In this document: in pieces, positions 30,789 through 41,597 of the stretch | Layout: every line of letters starts with the position of its first letter | Numbering within the stretch: position 1 is the first letter of the stretch | NCBI GenBank assembly: GCA_021234155.1 | Contig: JAJEKV010000002.1 | Coordinates: 16,093,428 to 16,157,427 of the forward strand | Length of the DNA: 64,000 nucleotides | Direction: 5' to 3' | DNA from: Isoetes taiwanensis | Taxonomy: Eukaryota; Streptophyta; Lycopodiopsida; Isoetales; Isoetaceae | The notes under the pieces: model-generated | Told to the model about the DNA's origin: nothing | The model's database searches: none | The model's input: the letters and a program-made list of their open reading frames with translations, nothing else | Position numbers and translations under genes: made by a program

Positions 30789-31480
30789 CCGGCCCGATGC
30801 GGTCCGATTCGATTTTCCTTTCTTCATCGCCATATGCGCGCGAAACTTCGCAGAAGAACTTCTTTCCCAGACGGCGTCTCGCTTGGAGCGCCATCATCGA
30901 CGGGAAGTTGTTCGCGACATGTATGGATCTGCTTATGACATTGAGGGAGGCCACATTCTGGGCCTAGGGCTCGGTCGGCGCCACCCACCCTCGTGTCTGT
31001 CGTCCCGGTTCCCGCCTCAAAGCGTGCAAACATTGCTCACGACCTCGGTCACCTCATCACTCCACGGGGAGCCCCTATCGGGCTCAACCTTCTCAATCTT
31101 ACTTTCATACCCCGAGAACATGCCTACATCCATCATTCTTACCGCCATACACCCGCCTTCACAAGCATCATCTCCCTACGAGGACGGGGGTATCCACATG
31201 TCTCTTTGCTCCTCCCCGTGAATTTTCCTTCCCTACATTTCCCACCGCTCTTCTGTTTTACAACCTTACCGACCTCAAAACCAATGATCGGGCACCTCCC
31301 GTACCTCCCCTCGTTACCCCTTCATCGGGGTCTTTCGGGCACCATGCCACCTCCAACTCCACCTCACTATAATCCCTATCCGGTTCGGTCCAGCCAAGCA
31401 CTTTCACCTCTACCTTCCGGACCCTTAAGTCGACTTATCCAACCTTTGGCAACACTAAAGGCAAACCATTAGACCAAAGT
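30789..31480 (+). other. Gypsy leader and start of gag region
   Basis: No tRNA primer-binding motif could be recognised directly after the LTR; this stretch has the same CGG-rich texture as the altered 5' LTR and may be miscalled. Open frames exist but no gag domain is clear before about 31500. Confidence 0.4.
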
Positions 31481-32760
31481 GCTCGGGCCCACATGGAAGA
31501 ATTTGAGGCTCGGCTACCCTAAATGGTCATGCACAACCTCAACTGAAATTCCATATCTTTTTCCACCACCGCTGCGTGGCTTTCCTCACCGATGGCTTAT
31601 GTCCAACAAAAAGCCTTTGGAAACAAGATTGGTTAAAATGAAAACGCTTTTCTTTCTCACTATGGAACCACGGATGATGATCAACTTCATCTCAAGCAAC
31701 TCAATGACCTTCAACAAGAGCCCACGGAGTCCGGCGGGGATTTTTGCGGATCGACTTCACATCGCTTAGCAAACTCAAGGAGTACCCGGCCGCGAGCGGA
31801 TCTTGGTCGGTTTCTCCAAGGACTTCCTCCGGCTATCCGACTCATGATCAATACGCGCCCAAAGACTTTGGAGGCGGGCTATCGACCTTGTCAATCACTT
31901 TCGATCAATGTTTCCCCCGTGGCGTGGCTCTTCAGAGCTCCCTTTCATTCCACCAGTCATGGTTCCACAGACCGCCGTCCAACCTCAACACGCCAATCGG
32001 CCAGCCAGCGATCGGATTCGGTGCCATATCTGCAAATACCAAGGCCACTTGGCAAATGAATACAACTCCACCAATGGTCCGCCTCATTGTAAAAGATGCA
32101 ACATGTGCAATCATGCCACGGAAGAGTGCACTCGCACTCATCCTACACCTTTCCGCAACAAGATGGTTTATCAAGTGCAAACAACACCTCAGCAACAATC
32201 GCAATATCAGCCGCAACCACTGCAGGCTCAACCCAATCAACTCTATCAGCAACTGGAGTGACAACGGGGACCCAACACACGCCCCCCTTTTGATCCTTCT
32301 AAAGCTCAGTGTTATCACTGTCAAGAATGGGGTCATACCACCACGGCATGTCCTCAACTCCCACAAGTTCAGGTGCAGCTTCCTGGCACCAATCAGACCA
32401 CCTCGGTTCGCCTCACGGCTTACCAACTCTGGATTGCCAATGGCAAACAAGGCCCGCGTCCCGTTCTACGGAATCCACCTCACGTGCCTCAGCAATCACG
32501 CTATCAACCAGCTCCTGCCAATCAACCTCAGATGGATCAACAAGCACAGGAAGAAATTTTCCAGGCTCTTAATCCTCCAGTCCAGCCGTCAAATTGGGTT
32601 GGTTTGGTTTCACGCCAGACCAGGGCGTCGCGTCCCTTAACCGTTATTCCTCATGGCACGCAACCTGCCTTTGCAGTCGACACAATCCCTCATGACGAGG
32701 AAAAAAGGTTCACTTTGCACCTGACTTGGAAAAACTCATGCCGCATGTCATGCCTAAAGT
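31480..32760 (+). pseudogene. Gag of the gypsy element, frameshifted
   Basis: The reading alternates between frames. One segment has MAYVQQKAFGNK near 31590. A first knuckle-like motif at 32021-32066 reads CHICKYQGHLANEY and lacks the final Cys, followed by CKRCNMCNHATEEC. A complete CX2CX4HX4C knuckle lies at 32306-32352 (CYHCQEWGHTTTAC). Gag would form the virus-like particle and bind element RNA. At least three frame changes are needed to read through, so it is broken as given. Confidence 0.75.
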
Positions 32761-34222
32761 CCGCCAAAGCATTCTGAACCTCATGCAAGCTGCTGAAGGA
32801 CGAACGTTGGCTAATGTTCATGCCACCACCAGAGCTCAACAAAGACAAGATACACCTTCCACATCTCAACCTTCACGCTCTCAGACATATCCCAATATTG
32901 CTGCTGAGGTTGACCTACCCAAAGAAGTTGCTGCTTCATTACCACGCACTCCAGCACCCGTGGATCCAGCATATCCTTTTTCTCATGTGCCTCTGGAACT
33001 CCAAGAGGAGCTGGCAAAAATCAAAATTCCCTTAAGTCTAGCAACAATTTTGAAACTATGTCCTGCTCTAAAGGACCAGTTACCACTCCCAACAGTTTTG
33101 GTTGGGGCTGTGGCTACCTCTACACCCATGGTCCATGCCACGGTGGGCAATCAACAAGTCAATCATGTTCAAATTGACGGAGGTAGCGCTGTCAATCTCA
33201 TCACGGATAAACTCCGCAAACAAATGGGCATCAAACAACTCTATCGTGCCCCGTATGACATCAAATTGGCTAATGGCCATATCACGAGACCTCAAGGCGT
33301 CACACCTCTTCTTCACATCAACATTGGTGATCTCCGATTCCCCTTAGAATTTGGTGTTTGGAAGGCTGGAGAAGATCCAGGTGATTATGAAATGTTGGTC
33401 GGCAGACCTTTTCTCCGCCAAGCCAAGAGTATCCATTATTGGGCCACGGATCAGTTGGTCATCACAGATGGTCACCTCAATGCCACTATGGACTTGGAAA
33501 CAGGTAAGACCATTTCGGTCGACAATGTTGAACCCTCTCTCTCCGACACCGATTCTGAGGACGCCCAGAATATCTATCAAGTTCAGGCTCCACCTGCGAG
33601 TCTGCCTCTATCATCCTACCCCGAATATGCTGATCCTTGGGGAGAAATGACTCTTGATCAGGACCAGGCTGTGGCTGCCTTGCTTGACCCCTACCTGGCT
33701 CCTTGCAATCGCATCCAACGTGTTGATCACTTTTCCGATGCCGAACTTCCTCCTGATCCTGTTGATGTACACGCTGTCATGAAGCAACCTCTGCTTGATG
33801 AAAATCAGCAACCTCTCTTCTTCACCACGCAGAGCGCCACTCCTCCTGTCATGCTTCAACCTCCTGCTCATATTGTCCAAGACACGGAAGTTATCCCACA
33901 TATTCAGACTCCTGAAGTCGAGATTGTGGACGTGGGCAACAATCAGCCTGTCCGCATTGCTGCCAATCTTCCGCCACCCTATCGTAACAGGGCAGTCACG
34001 CTTTTCAAAAAGTTCAAACACATTTTCGCCTGGAGCTACAGAGACCTTCGGGGGATCAACAAAACCTTGGGGGAACTCACCATTCCTACCAAATCCGATG
34101 CACGTCCCGTAGCAACAGCAGCGATCGGCTCAACCCCAATTACCGTGATCGCGCCAAGGCGTAAATTGACAAACTCCCTTGCCGCAAGTTTGATCTATGA
34201 GGTCAAACATTCGAATGGGTGA
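32726..34222 (+). CDS. Protease region and start of RT of the gypsy element (498-codon open frame)
   Basis: The open frame starts in the gag-protease linker (MEKLMPHVMPKV). The protease has its catalytic Asp at 33176-33178 in IDGGSAVNLI, a variant of the D-T/S-G motif seen in several plant Ty3/gypsy lineages, and a flap-to-C-terminal region with MLVGRPFL near 33400. A linker with PEYADPWGEM (near 33625) is the segment kept in the deleted copy at 1-5238. From about 34000 the N-terminal RT sequence begins (FAWSYRDLRGI). Near 34115 the frame slips, because the conserved ARPV... block is followed by out-of-frame sequence. Aspartic protease would process gag-pol in the particle. Confidence 0.8.
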   Translation: MEKLMPHVMPKVRQSILNLMQAAEGRTLANVHATTRAQQRQDTPSTSQPSRSQTYPNIAAEVDLPKEVAASLPRTPAPVDPAYPFSHVPLELQEELAKIKIPLSLATILKLCPALKDQLPLPTVLVGAVATSTPMVHATVGNQQVNHVQIDGGSAVNLITDKLRKQMGIKQLYRAPYDIKLANGHITRPQGVTPLLHINIGDLRFPLEFGVWKAGEDPGDYEMLVGRPFLRQAKSIHYWATDQLVITDGHLNATMDLETGKTISVDNVEPSLSDTDSEDAQNIYQVQAPPASLPLSSYPEYADPWGEMTLDQDQAVAALLDPYLAPCNRIQRVDHFSDAELPPDPVDVHAVMKQPLLDENQQPLFFTTQSATPPVMLQPPAHIVQDTEVIPHIQTPEVEIVDVGNNQPVRIAANLPPPYRNRAVTLFKKFKHIFAWSYRDLRGINKTLGELTIPTKSDARPVATAAIGSTPITVIAPRRKLTNSLAASLIYEVKHSNG

Positions 34223-35300
34223 GCTCCATTGTCATTGCACTCAAACACAATGGAAAGATCCGTTTGCGTGGACTACCGTGAACTAAATCAGGCCACGGGC
34301 GTGATCATTTTCCACTTCCCTTCACGGACCGGTGTTCGAAGAGGTATTTGGACATGAGATGTACTCCTTCATGGATGGTTTTTCTGGCTACAATCAGATC
34401 TCAATCAAAGAATCTGATCAACTCAAGACTACTTTCACCACCCCGTGGGGCACTTTTGCCTACAAGGTGGTTCCTTTTGGATTATCAAACTCTCCATCAA
34501 CGTTTCAACGCATAATGCTCTCAGTTTTTCATGATTTTATGAAGGAACATCCCTTCTTGCAAATTTTTCAAGATGACTTCTCTGCGCCTCTGAGTTCCAT
34601 GGCTGACCATTTGGATAAATTGGAACTCGTCTTTCAGAAATGCGATGAGTCCCGGCATTAGTCTCAATCGAGAAACGCACCTTTTGCGTCGCCGGGTGTT
34701 CTGTTAGGACCGTTGTCGACAAAAGCGGGTATCACCACGGATCCCCGCCAAAATCGGGTTGTGTGCTTAAGGCTCAAGCACCAGCCAATATCAAGGAGAC
34801 ACGCTCTTTCCTGGGTAAGGTAAATTATTACTCCACCTTCATTCCTGGACTTGCAGCCATTGCAGATCCCATTCATAAACTCACGGGTGATGAATCCACT
34901 TGGGCTTGGAATTCCCAGGCGGATGCTGCTTTCCAACAGTTGAAGCTTTTGCTTACTCAGGCACCGGTACTTGTTCCTCCTCAATGGAACAAGCCCTTTC
35001 ATGTCCATGTAGATGTCTCGGCGTTCGCTATTGGAGCTGTTCTTTCTCAAGAATATGATGCGCACACTGACAAACCAAACAGTTATGCCAGCAGAAAACT
35101 CAATCCTGCTGAGCGCAACTACTCTGCCACAGAGCGTGAAGCCTTGGATTTAATTTTCTGTGTCCAACGCTTCCGTCACTACCTTTTAGGCAGTCAGATC
35201 AAATTCTTTGTTGACCACCAAGCACTCCTTTATTTGATCAACAAGTCCACGCCCCCGCATTGCTCGTTGGGTCCTCCTTCTGCAAGAATTTGCACCTTTT
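34100..35300 (+). pseudogene. Reverse transcriptase and RNase H of the gypsy element, frameshifted
   Basis: RT motifs are visible in three frames: VCVDYRELNQA at 34263-34293, then 34332-34661 with MDGFSGYNQI and the catalytic Asp pair at 34572-34577 (FQDDF), then 34763 onward with NIKETRSFLGKVNYY. RNase H at 34980-35250 has DVSAFAIGAVL, ATEREALDLIF and FVDHQALLYLIN. Frame breaks near 34115, 34220, 34260, 34290, 34660-34760 and 35255 are small indels, mostly next to CGG or CAG. The enzyme would copy element RNA into DNA. Confidence 0.85.
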
Positions 35301-36735
35301 GAAATTGTTCACAAGGCCGGCAAATCTCATGTTGTCCCGGATTATCTTTCACGCATCCACACAGATGATCCCTCCACGGGAGTCTCAGACGCCTTTCTTG
35401 ACGCTCAACTCTTTTTGGTCACGGCAACGCCACATTGGTTCCACAACTTTCAGCAGTATCCCCTCACAGGTGCTCTTCCACCGGAGGACACCACGCTCTC
35501 TCCAGCCAAGCGTCAATCCCGTCGACACCAATTTCTCCGTGAGGTCCGTGACTACACCATGGTTGCAGGCCATCTTTACAAAAGGGGCAAGGATACCGTC
35601 CTTCGACGATGCGTACTCCCTCATGAGGTCCCAGATATTGTCCGAGAAGCCCATGAAGGGCTCGGTGGTGGTCATTTTCATGGTGACACCACGGCACGCA
35701 AAATCCTTCTTGCAGGTTATTTTTGGCCCACGCTCTTCAAAGACGCTCACGCCCACGCCCGCACGTGTGATGCTTGTCAGCGTGTGGGAAGGCCCACGGC
35801 CCGTGACGCTCTTCCATTGATGCCGGTCGCCACGCCACTTCCTTTCAGCAAATGGGGGATGGATTTTGTGGGACCCATTAATCCTCCTGCGCGGCACACC
35901 CGTGCCCGCTACATTCTGGTTCTCACTGATTACGCTACCAAGTGGGTGGAAGCTTGCGCACTTCCAGACAACACTGCAGCCAGCACAACCAAGGTCATTT
36001 ATCAGCAAATCATCACGCGTTTTGGCTGCCCCACGGAGCTGGTCAGTGATCGAGGTGTCCATTTTGTCAATCATACCATAAAGGAGCTGACGGATTATCT
36101 ACTGATCCATCATCACAAGAGCACACCTTACTATCCTCAAGGGAACGGTTTGGCTGAAAGCACCAACAAAACTCTGGTCACAATTCTTAAGAAAATTTGT
36201 GATGCTTCTCGTACTGACTGGCAAAACAAGCTTCCTACTGTTCTTTGGGCTTACAATACTTGTTTCAAAATAGCTACTGGTCACACTCCTTTCAAATTGG
36301 TTTATGGTCAAGAAGCTCTCATGCCTTTTGAATACAGCCCATAATCCGCCTGCTGCACTCAAAGAAAGGGTTTATCAATTGGAACAGTTGGATGAACTTA
36401 GGCGTGATGCTTACATTCGTGTTCTTCATGGACAACAGTTGTAAAAATCTTTACATGACAAACGTATTAAGACAAAAACATTCAAAGAAGGAGATTTGGT
36501 TCTTCTTTATGATTCTCGTTACAAAAACTTTCCGGGCAAGTTAAAGTTTCGATGGCTTGGCCCTTATCAAATTGTTCAAGTGGTGCAACCCAGTGTTTTC
36601 AAGCTGGCTGAATTAGATGGAACTCCATTACCTACACTAGTTAATGGCTTTCGCCTCAAACAATTTCATACAACAGAAAGTGACAATCATACAACAGATG
36701 TTGTTCCAGACAAAGACACAACAGATAGTGATTAA
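35300..36735 (+). pseudogene. Integrase of the gypsy element
   Basis: A long open stretch at 35415-36344 has the zinc-binding H...H...CX2C set (GGGHFHGD to CDACQRVG, 35670-35790). The catalytic triad is present: Asp at 35862-35864 (MDFVGP), Asp at 36048-36050 (VSDRG) and Glu at 36156-36158 (GLAESTNK). After a frame change near 36340 and a stop near 36440, the C-terminal domain follows at 36496-36735 with FRWLGPYQIVQ, the GPY/F module. No chromodomain follows; the C-terminus is acidic and Thr-rich. All catalytic residues are kept although the frame is broken once or twice. Confidence 0.85.
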
Positions 36736-36873
36736 CTGGCGGCATATTTATATTATATAGGTGGAATTTTTACAAAATGAGGGTAAAGCCCATCTATTTC
36801 CGCTATGGGCAGAGCCCTATTTACAAAAACGGGCTCAGAGCCCTATCTACTACGTCCTAAGAAGAAAAACCCT

Positions 36874-37139
36874 CTACTCCGGGTTCGGAGCAGAGGTGAT
36901 ACGCAGGATGTGGTACCAGTTGTTCTCAGGGTCCCAGCGCAGGTGCAGAATCACCTCCATCCCGTTGGTATAGGGATCGGCATGCTCAGCCATGCCGGCA
37001 CACTCCCGTCCATGGCAATGCCACGATTGTGGCACTGCCAGAGGTCCAAGCAATCCATCTTGCACGTAATCCATTCAAGGCAGTTAGAAGGCATAGTGCA
37101 CTTATCGTGCAGTCCAGCAGCAGACATACTGAGCGCCAT
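36874..37139 (-). pseudogene. Antisense small gene of the gypsy element (frameshifted copy)
   Basis: Minus-strand reading starts MALSMSAAGLHDKCTMPSNC at 37139 and runs to about 37010. There a one-base shift is needed to enter the frame ECAGMAEHADPYTNGME, which ends in APNPE at the stop 36876-36874. It aligns over about 75 residues with the intact antisense ORF at 3016-3255. The CX5C and CX5H pairs and five Trp codons are kept. It lies between integrase and ORF3 and is read divergently from ORF3. Whether the shift is a mutation or a sequence error cannot be told here. Confidence 0.6.
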
Positions 37140-37167
37140 CGGATGTCTCCGCTTCGCTCACTGTTCG

Positions 37168-37211
37168 TCTTATATAGCCAACCGAGGACCTCCCTGTCGA
37201 CGTGGACCAAT
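37168..37211 (-). promoter_or_regulatory. CCAAT and TATA elements of the antisense gene (second copy)
   Basis: CCAAT reads on the plus strand at 37207-37211 (ATTGG on the minus strand) and a TATATAAG-type box lies at about 37176-37169. The ATG at 37139 is about 30 bases beyond. Motifs, order and spacing match 2934-2978. Confidence 0.55.
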
Positions 37212-37669
37212 CAGAAAATTCACCAACGTGGTTGCAATGCAAGGCGGTTTCTAAATGGGGAATCTTTTCTCCCGCCGCATATCTAGCCATGGTACCTTCT
37301 GACACCTTCGTTTTAATGATATCCCACTTCGAGTTGCCAGCATTAAATGCCATTCCTTCTTTTCTGAACATTAATGTGCGTCCTATCGCCAGCTGTCACA
37401 TCTGATCATTCTCTTACGTCTCATCTCCACCGTTCATTGTTTCTCCCTTTACCCTTTGGGGACTTAGCCGCAATTTTGCCTCTCAAATGCCTCCTTCGCA
37501 TCTGTTGCCACCTGGCATCATCAACGGTTGCCGGTTCATCCTCTTTATGCCCCTTCGCCAACACTTGTGCGCCCTAAATCCTTTTCGTCTATCTGTGTTT
37601 TCGTCTTCCTCTCTCCGCTCTCCGCCTTCTCAAGATCATCCTTCCGGTTCCTGTCCGACGCTCTTCACC
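37212..37669. promoter_or_regulatory. Divergent intergenic region between antisense gene and ORF3
   Basis: About 460 bp from the CCAAT motif to the ORF3 start. The corresponding gap in the left copy is about 450 bp (2488-2933). No obvious TATA box serves ORF3, so ORF3 may be expressed from this shared region, from a spliced LTR transcript, or not at all. Confidence 0.35.
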
Positions 37670-40600
37670 ATGGTTCCTGCACCCAAATTTTCGACCCTAC
37701 AAGCTTCTACTCCCAGGGATCCGGCTCTTTTCGAGTCGGTGTCTTTCTTGACGCCCACCTTTCGGGAAGCCCTTGTTGGCCCAAATTGGGAAGTTGCGGA
37801 ACGCCACAAGCTTTATGAATTCTCCCAAATGGACCTTCCGGCACCAAATCCAGACCAATTGAAGCAGTTTGTGGCTAATATCGTCAATCGCCCAGAAGGA
37901 TATGCTACTGTGGTCGATGGCACCACGATCTTGCTTACTCAGCCCCTGATTTCTGAGGTATTTCATATTCCTTTGCAAACACCTTCTTTATCTTGGGCAG
38001 CTTTACAGGACATAGATGTCACTGAGTTTGGCGCTGTTCCATATCAAGCGAACCTGCATCGCCTCACAAATATTGCAAGGCCCCATGACACTTCCTTGGG
38101 TATTCTATCAAGAACACCCATATCAATAAACCATTCTACAACGTGGTCATCACGGCCGTCTGCTCCACTCACTTTCTTGATTGGCCACAAATGTTGTTTT
38201 ACAGACTCCTCCAAGAAGTAGATCGCCTTCGGGATAACCCCTCCTCTGTCTCGGAAATTTCGGTGGGTGGCCATCTTCAAGCTCTTATTCGTCATTATCT
38301 TCTTGTTCCTGTGTCCCCTTCCACTTCTCATGCCACCACTCAGCAGTCTCTGCATTCCCAGCGCCAAAACCAACAGGCTGCACCTTCACGCCAGACTTCT
38401 CCTGGTCATGTTCAACAAAACCATACGCATGTCACTGTTTCCTCTTCCTCCTCTGAAGCCACGCCCTCCACTTCTCGTCATGTCTCTCAGACGTCCCAAA
38501 CACGACCACCACAGGGCCCTCCACCTCCACATCCTCGCCAGCTCCTGTATCAATATCAGCAGGATGTTCAAGCTGCTGCCTTCAAGTTACAAGAATCCCA
38601 GGACGCTCTCATGCATGGGGTTCAAGCGTCCCTGGAGGCCTCAGATACGGTTCACCAAGACCTTCAAGCTGCTACCAAGCAAGTGCACACTCTGGAGACA
38701 CAGCTTTCAAGAAAAGCACGAGGCCTTTTTACGGGTCCGTGAGGATCTCAAGACTGCTGAAGATCGGACCAGCCTGCTCGCTGATCAGCAGGCTCAGTTA
38801 CAAACCACCATTCAGGAATTGTTGGAGCAGAACAAGACAAAGGACACCCTCCTGAGTGACAAGGAGAAAGACATTGCTAAGCTCGACACCTTGTATGCAG
38901 AGCTTTCTCGGACTTACTGCACTCAAGTTCATGATCTGACCGAGCGTGATGCTCGCCTCACCTCCTTAGAAGCTCAGCTTTCCACGCTGACCACTCAATT
39001 GACATCTCTCCAGGTTCAGCTTACGGAGGCCCAGAAGCAGAAAATTGTTGATGATGCTGAGATTGCCACGCTGCGCCTCCAGACTCCCGGGCAATCTTCT
39101 TCGCATGCCACGCTACCTCAGAAACGGGTCCGTGATCAGTCACGTCTTCTGTTAGAAAAGGACAACCGGATCCGTGACCTGGAACATCAGCTCCAGCAAG
39201 CAGTTCAATCTGCTGAAGAAGCCCAAACCAAACAGGAGGGATATATCGACATTGCTACCAACATCCCTGTGGACTTCTCTACTCCTTCCAGCTATCTTGA
39301 CTATGTGGTGGCCCGACGGCACCTTTTCCTTTTGAAGTGGTACACGGCCAATGGCAATGTTCATCAGCAGCCCCTCAAGAGTGCGGATTTCCTTCGGATC
39401 TGGCCAGATCTTTCTGTAGAAGACAAGGGTTTATTTTGTGCACTCTTAGTCTTTGATCAGCTAACTTCTGAAGACCCCGCCTTGATCGTTTTCCGTGTTG
39501 TTCAGCCAATGGCTTACGTTTTTCATGACTTCTACCTGGCGGATCTCCAGGATAAATTCTGAGATGAGGCCCATTGTGTTTTTCGAGGCAACTCCAATGC
39601 TGCTTGGTTGTTATCCCCCACCAACCCATATTTCCAGGATCCTGCTTAGTCTCAGACTTTTGAACAGGAGTACATGCCTGAACTTGCTCAGCACTTACCT
39701 CTGTGGCAGGCTGAAACATTGGAACAGGTAAACAAAAATTTGGCGCATCCTGACGATCTTGAGTTCGCGCAAATTTATATGCAGCACTTGGGAGGCTACA
39801 ATCAACTACGTGGCCTTCTGGAAAGCAAGACCATCCCAACGGGTTGGGTAAATCCTCCTGTCTATCAATTACTCTCTACTTCAGAGTGGGACCATTGGTG
39901 CCATGCTCTTGATCAGAATCTTGTTCGAACATTTAGGGACATGGCTCTGCAACCCACGCACACGGGCATGCTTCCCTCTCCATATGCTTCCTTAGGAGTC
40001 CCTCCACGCCCACGGTTCCTTTCTTCTGACTGGCGTCTTCCATTTTGGACGAAGGTCATGGATGGCCACGCTGGGTTGACTCCGCCTCAGGTCTCGACGG
40101 ATCTCCGGTGGGATCCCCGATTTGTCAGACGTTCCAATTGGGAGGAGAATGCCACCTTGGACACTACTGAGGATTGGCTCTATATTGCTAATGAGCGTGG
40201 TTGGCAACGGCCTGCTGATGCTCTTCATGGTCTTGATACCTTCTTGCAGAATGCCGCCACCTCCCCCGACCCTTCAGTACACCGTCAAGCTGGTTTCTGT
40301 GCTGCTCTCAGATGCATCCTGGTAAGCTCTTTAAATCGGCAGCATCCCATCTTTTACTGCAACCCGAATGCCAGCGTCAGTGCCTTCGGTCTCCAGACCT
40401 GCCTTCTCATGGAGTGCCAGTTCGTTCCTTCCGAAGCACATGCTGCCTTAGAAGATATGGTGCGCTCTCACTTCCTAATTGATGCAGATCCTGCCCTTGG
40501 GCTCAACACTCCTGACGCCCTTCAAACACGCCAGGACCTTATTGCCCACTACCATAATGGTGCCCGTCCTCATTCCCGTGAGGATCACTTTCAGACTGCT

Positions 40601-40840
40601 GGTTTCCCGCCCTCAGAAGCACTTCCTCCTTTTCTTCAGACTGAGTGTCGTTTGGTGGGGGGGAGTGTTAGTCCTGTGCCTCCTGGTACAGGACTATTCA
40701 TGCATACGACGGACCAAGTCAAGGCCAAGAGTCCACAAACAGGCACGGGTCAGTCGTCAAAAGCCCAGCAAAAGACCAAGCAGCAGACCACGCAGTCAAA
40801 GCCTGCGTCTGGTACCAAGAGGCGGCGCTCAGACAAGTGA
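37670..40840 (+). pseudogene. Third ORF of the gypsy element, coiled-coil protein ending inside the 3' LTR
   Basis: The start at 37670 (CACCATGG context) matches the left copy. Residues 1-140 are a conserved N-terminal region (LYEFSQMDLPAPNP, ISEVFHIPL, SWAALQDIDV). A frame change near 38095 leads to THFLDWPQMLFYRL, then a Gln/Ser/Pro-rich linker (38290-38520) and, after a second change near 38720, a long coiled coil (38740-39230). Next comes a globular region with DYVVARRHLFLLKWY, WPDLSVEDKGL and VVQPMAYVFHDFYLADL up to a stop at 39562. After another change, 39674-40840 carries MPELAQHLPLW and a C-terminal region. The last ~58 codons lie within the 3' LTR and end in a basic KRRRSDK stretch that could be a nuclear signal. 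No envelope features are visible. Function unknown. Confidence 0.75.
40652..40665 (+). other. Polypurine tract of the gypsy element
   Basis: TTGGTGGGGGGGAG ends directly before the 3' LTR TG at 40666. It overlaps the ORF3 coding frame. Confidence 0.8.
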
Positions 40841-41261
40841 CGGCCCGTCACCGCCTGCGTCAGCGTCAGCATGATTTCAGGCACTTCAAGAGGCACCGTC
40901 AGCATTCCTGCAAATCAGGCCTCCTTCCAGGAGTTGGCACCGAGATCAGTCAGAGTGTCTATATTGGGCCAAAGGCCATTGTACTATATATATGAGTAGA
41001 GCTAGCACATGAGTTTTTAGATGAGTTTTGAGTCTTGTCTCACTTTAGTTTCCTCTCGATTGCGAGAGCTCATGTATCATCATTGATGTCAAGGGAGTTG
41101 TTTTCCTCATTGTGATCTCATTGTTCTCTTTTGTTCTGGTTTCTCTTTCTTGTTCTCTTCTTGCAAATCCCGCGTGACATAGTCCCCGGATTCTCCTGTT
41201 AGATCCACGGGTCCTCACAGAGGGCTGTCTTGCAGGAGTTCCCGAACCCAGACCCCAAACA
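40666..41261 (+). repeat. 3' LTR of the 11-kb gypsy element
   Basis: 596 bp, TGTTAGTCC...CCCCAAACA, with TATA at 40984-40993. The first 175 bases are also the end of ORF3. Confidence 0.95.
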
Positions 41262-41597
41262 TCGAACATATCCATCGATCTTACCTTTTCTTCCAGAAAT
41301 ATTTCGCAGTTCAAGGGAAATCCAATAAAAAGGTGGTTCCTTCCATTATAAATATTTGTTGTTCTCTCTGTTTGGGATCAAGCTCATCCACCACAGCCTT
41401 CAAATCCTGTGCCATTGATTCATTGCTGCTGCACTTTGGTTTAAGCCAGAGACGGTCGTTCCTGTGTAGTTGTTGAGATAGCAAGATAAAGAGTTTTTGC
41501 TTAGATCTGAGCCCGGTTGGGCGGCAAATCATCTCCTAAAGATTGGAGTTCCCATTTTAATTTTCGTTGTTGTGTTTCAAAGTTATTTGTGATTGTA
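41262..41597 (+). repeat. Chromovirus 3' LTR, right piece
   Basis: Begins with the duplicated TCGAA and continues ACATATCCAT..., matching 26482 onward and 27660-27899. It ends GATTGTA at 41597. It lacks the 1.07-kb insertion present in the 5' LTR. Confidence 0.9.

Larger units (their letters stand above)
30195..41261 (+). mobile_element. Full-length Ty3/gypsy element with extra sense ORF and antisense gene (11,067 bp)
   Basis: The boundaries are exact: TGTTAGTCC at 30195, CCCCAAACA ending at 41261, and a 5-bp target duplication TCGAA at 30190-30194 and 41262-41266. The LTRs are 594 and 596 bp. Between them are gag with zinc knuckles, protease, RT, RNase H, integrase without a chromodomain, an antisense small gene, and a ~1000-codon third ORF followed by a purine tract. 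The LTRs are identical over long stretches, which suggests a recent insertion; their differences cluster at CAG/CGG positions. Several frameshifts make the copy non-functional as read. Confidence 0.95.
26206..41597 (+). mobile_element. Chromovirus-type Ty3/gypsy retrotransposon, itself interrupted
   Basis: The 5' LTR is followed by a tRNA-Met primer site, fragments of gag, RT, RNase H, integrase and a chromodomain, a purine tract and the 3' LTR. Its own sequence is short because of internal deletions (about 2.06 kb between the LTRs). It is interrupted twice: a ~1.07-kb insertion in the 5' LTR and the 11-kb gypsy element in the 3' LTR. It sits inside the non-coding repeat copy B. No clear target duplication was seen. 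Confidence 0.85.

Noticed and set aside
31932-32450. 172-codon antisense frame opposite gag
   Set aside because: Shadow of the gag coding strand with no domain and no counterpart in the other copy.
35385-36074. 229-codon open frame antisense to integrase
   Set aside because: It mirrors the conserved integrase coding strand. The similar frame at 4375-4683 in the left copy is explained by integrase conservation, and no promoter motif is shared.
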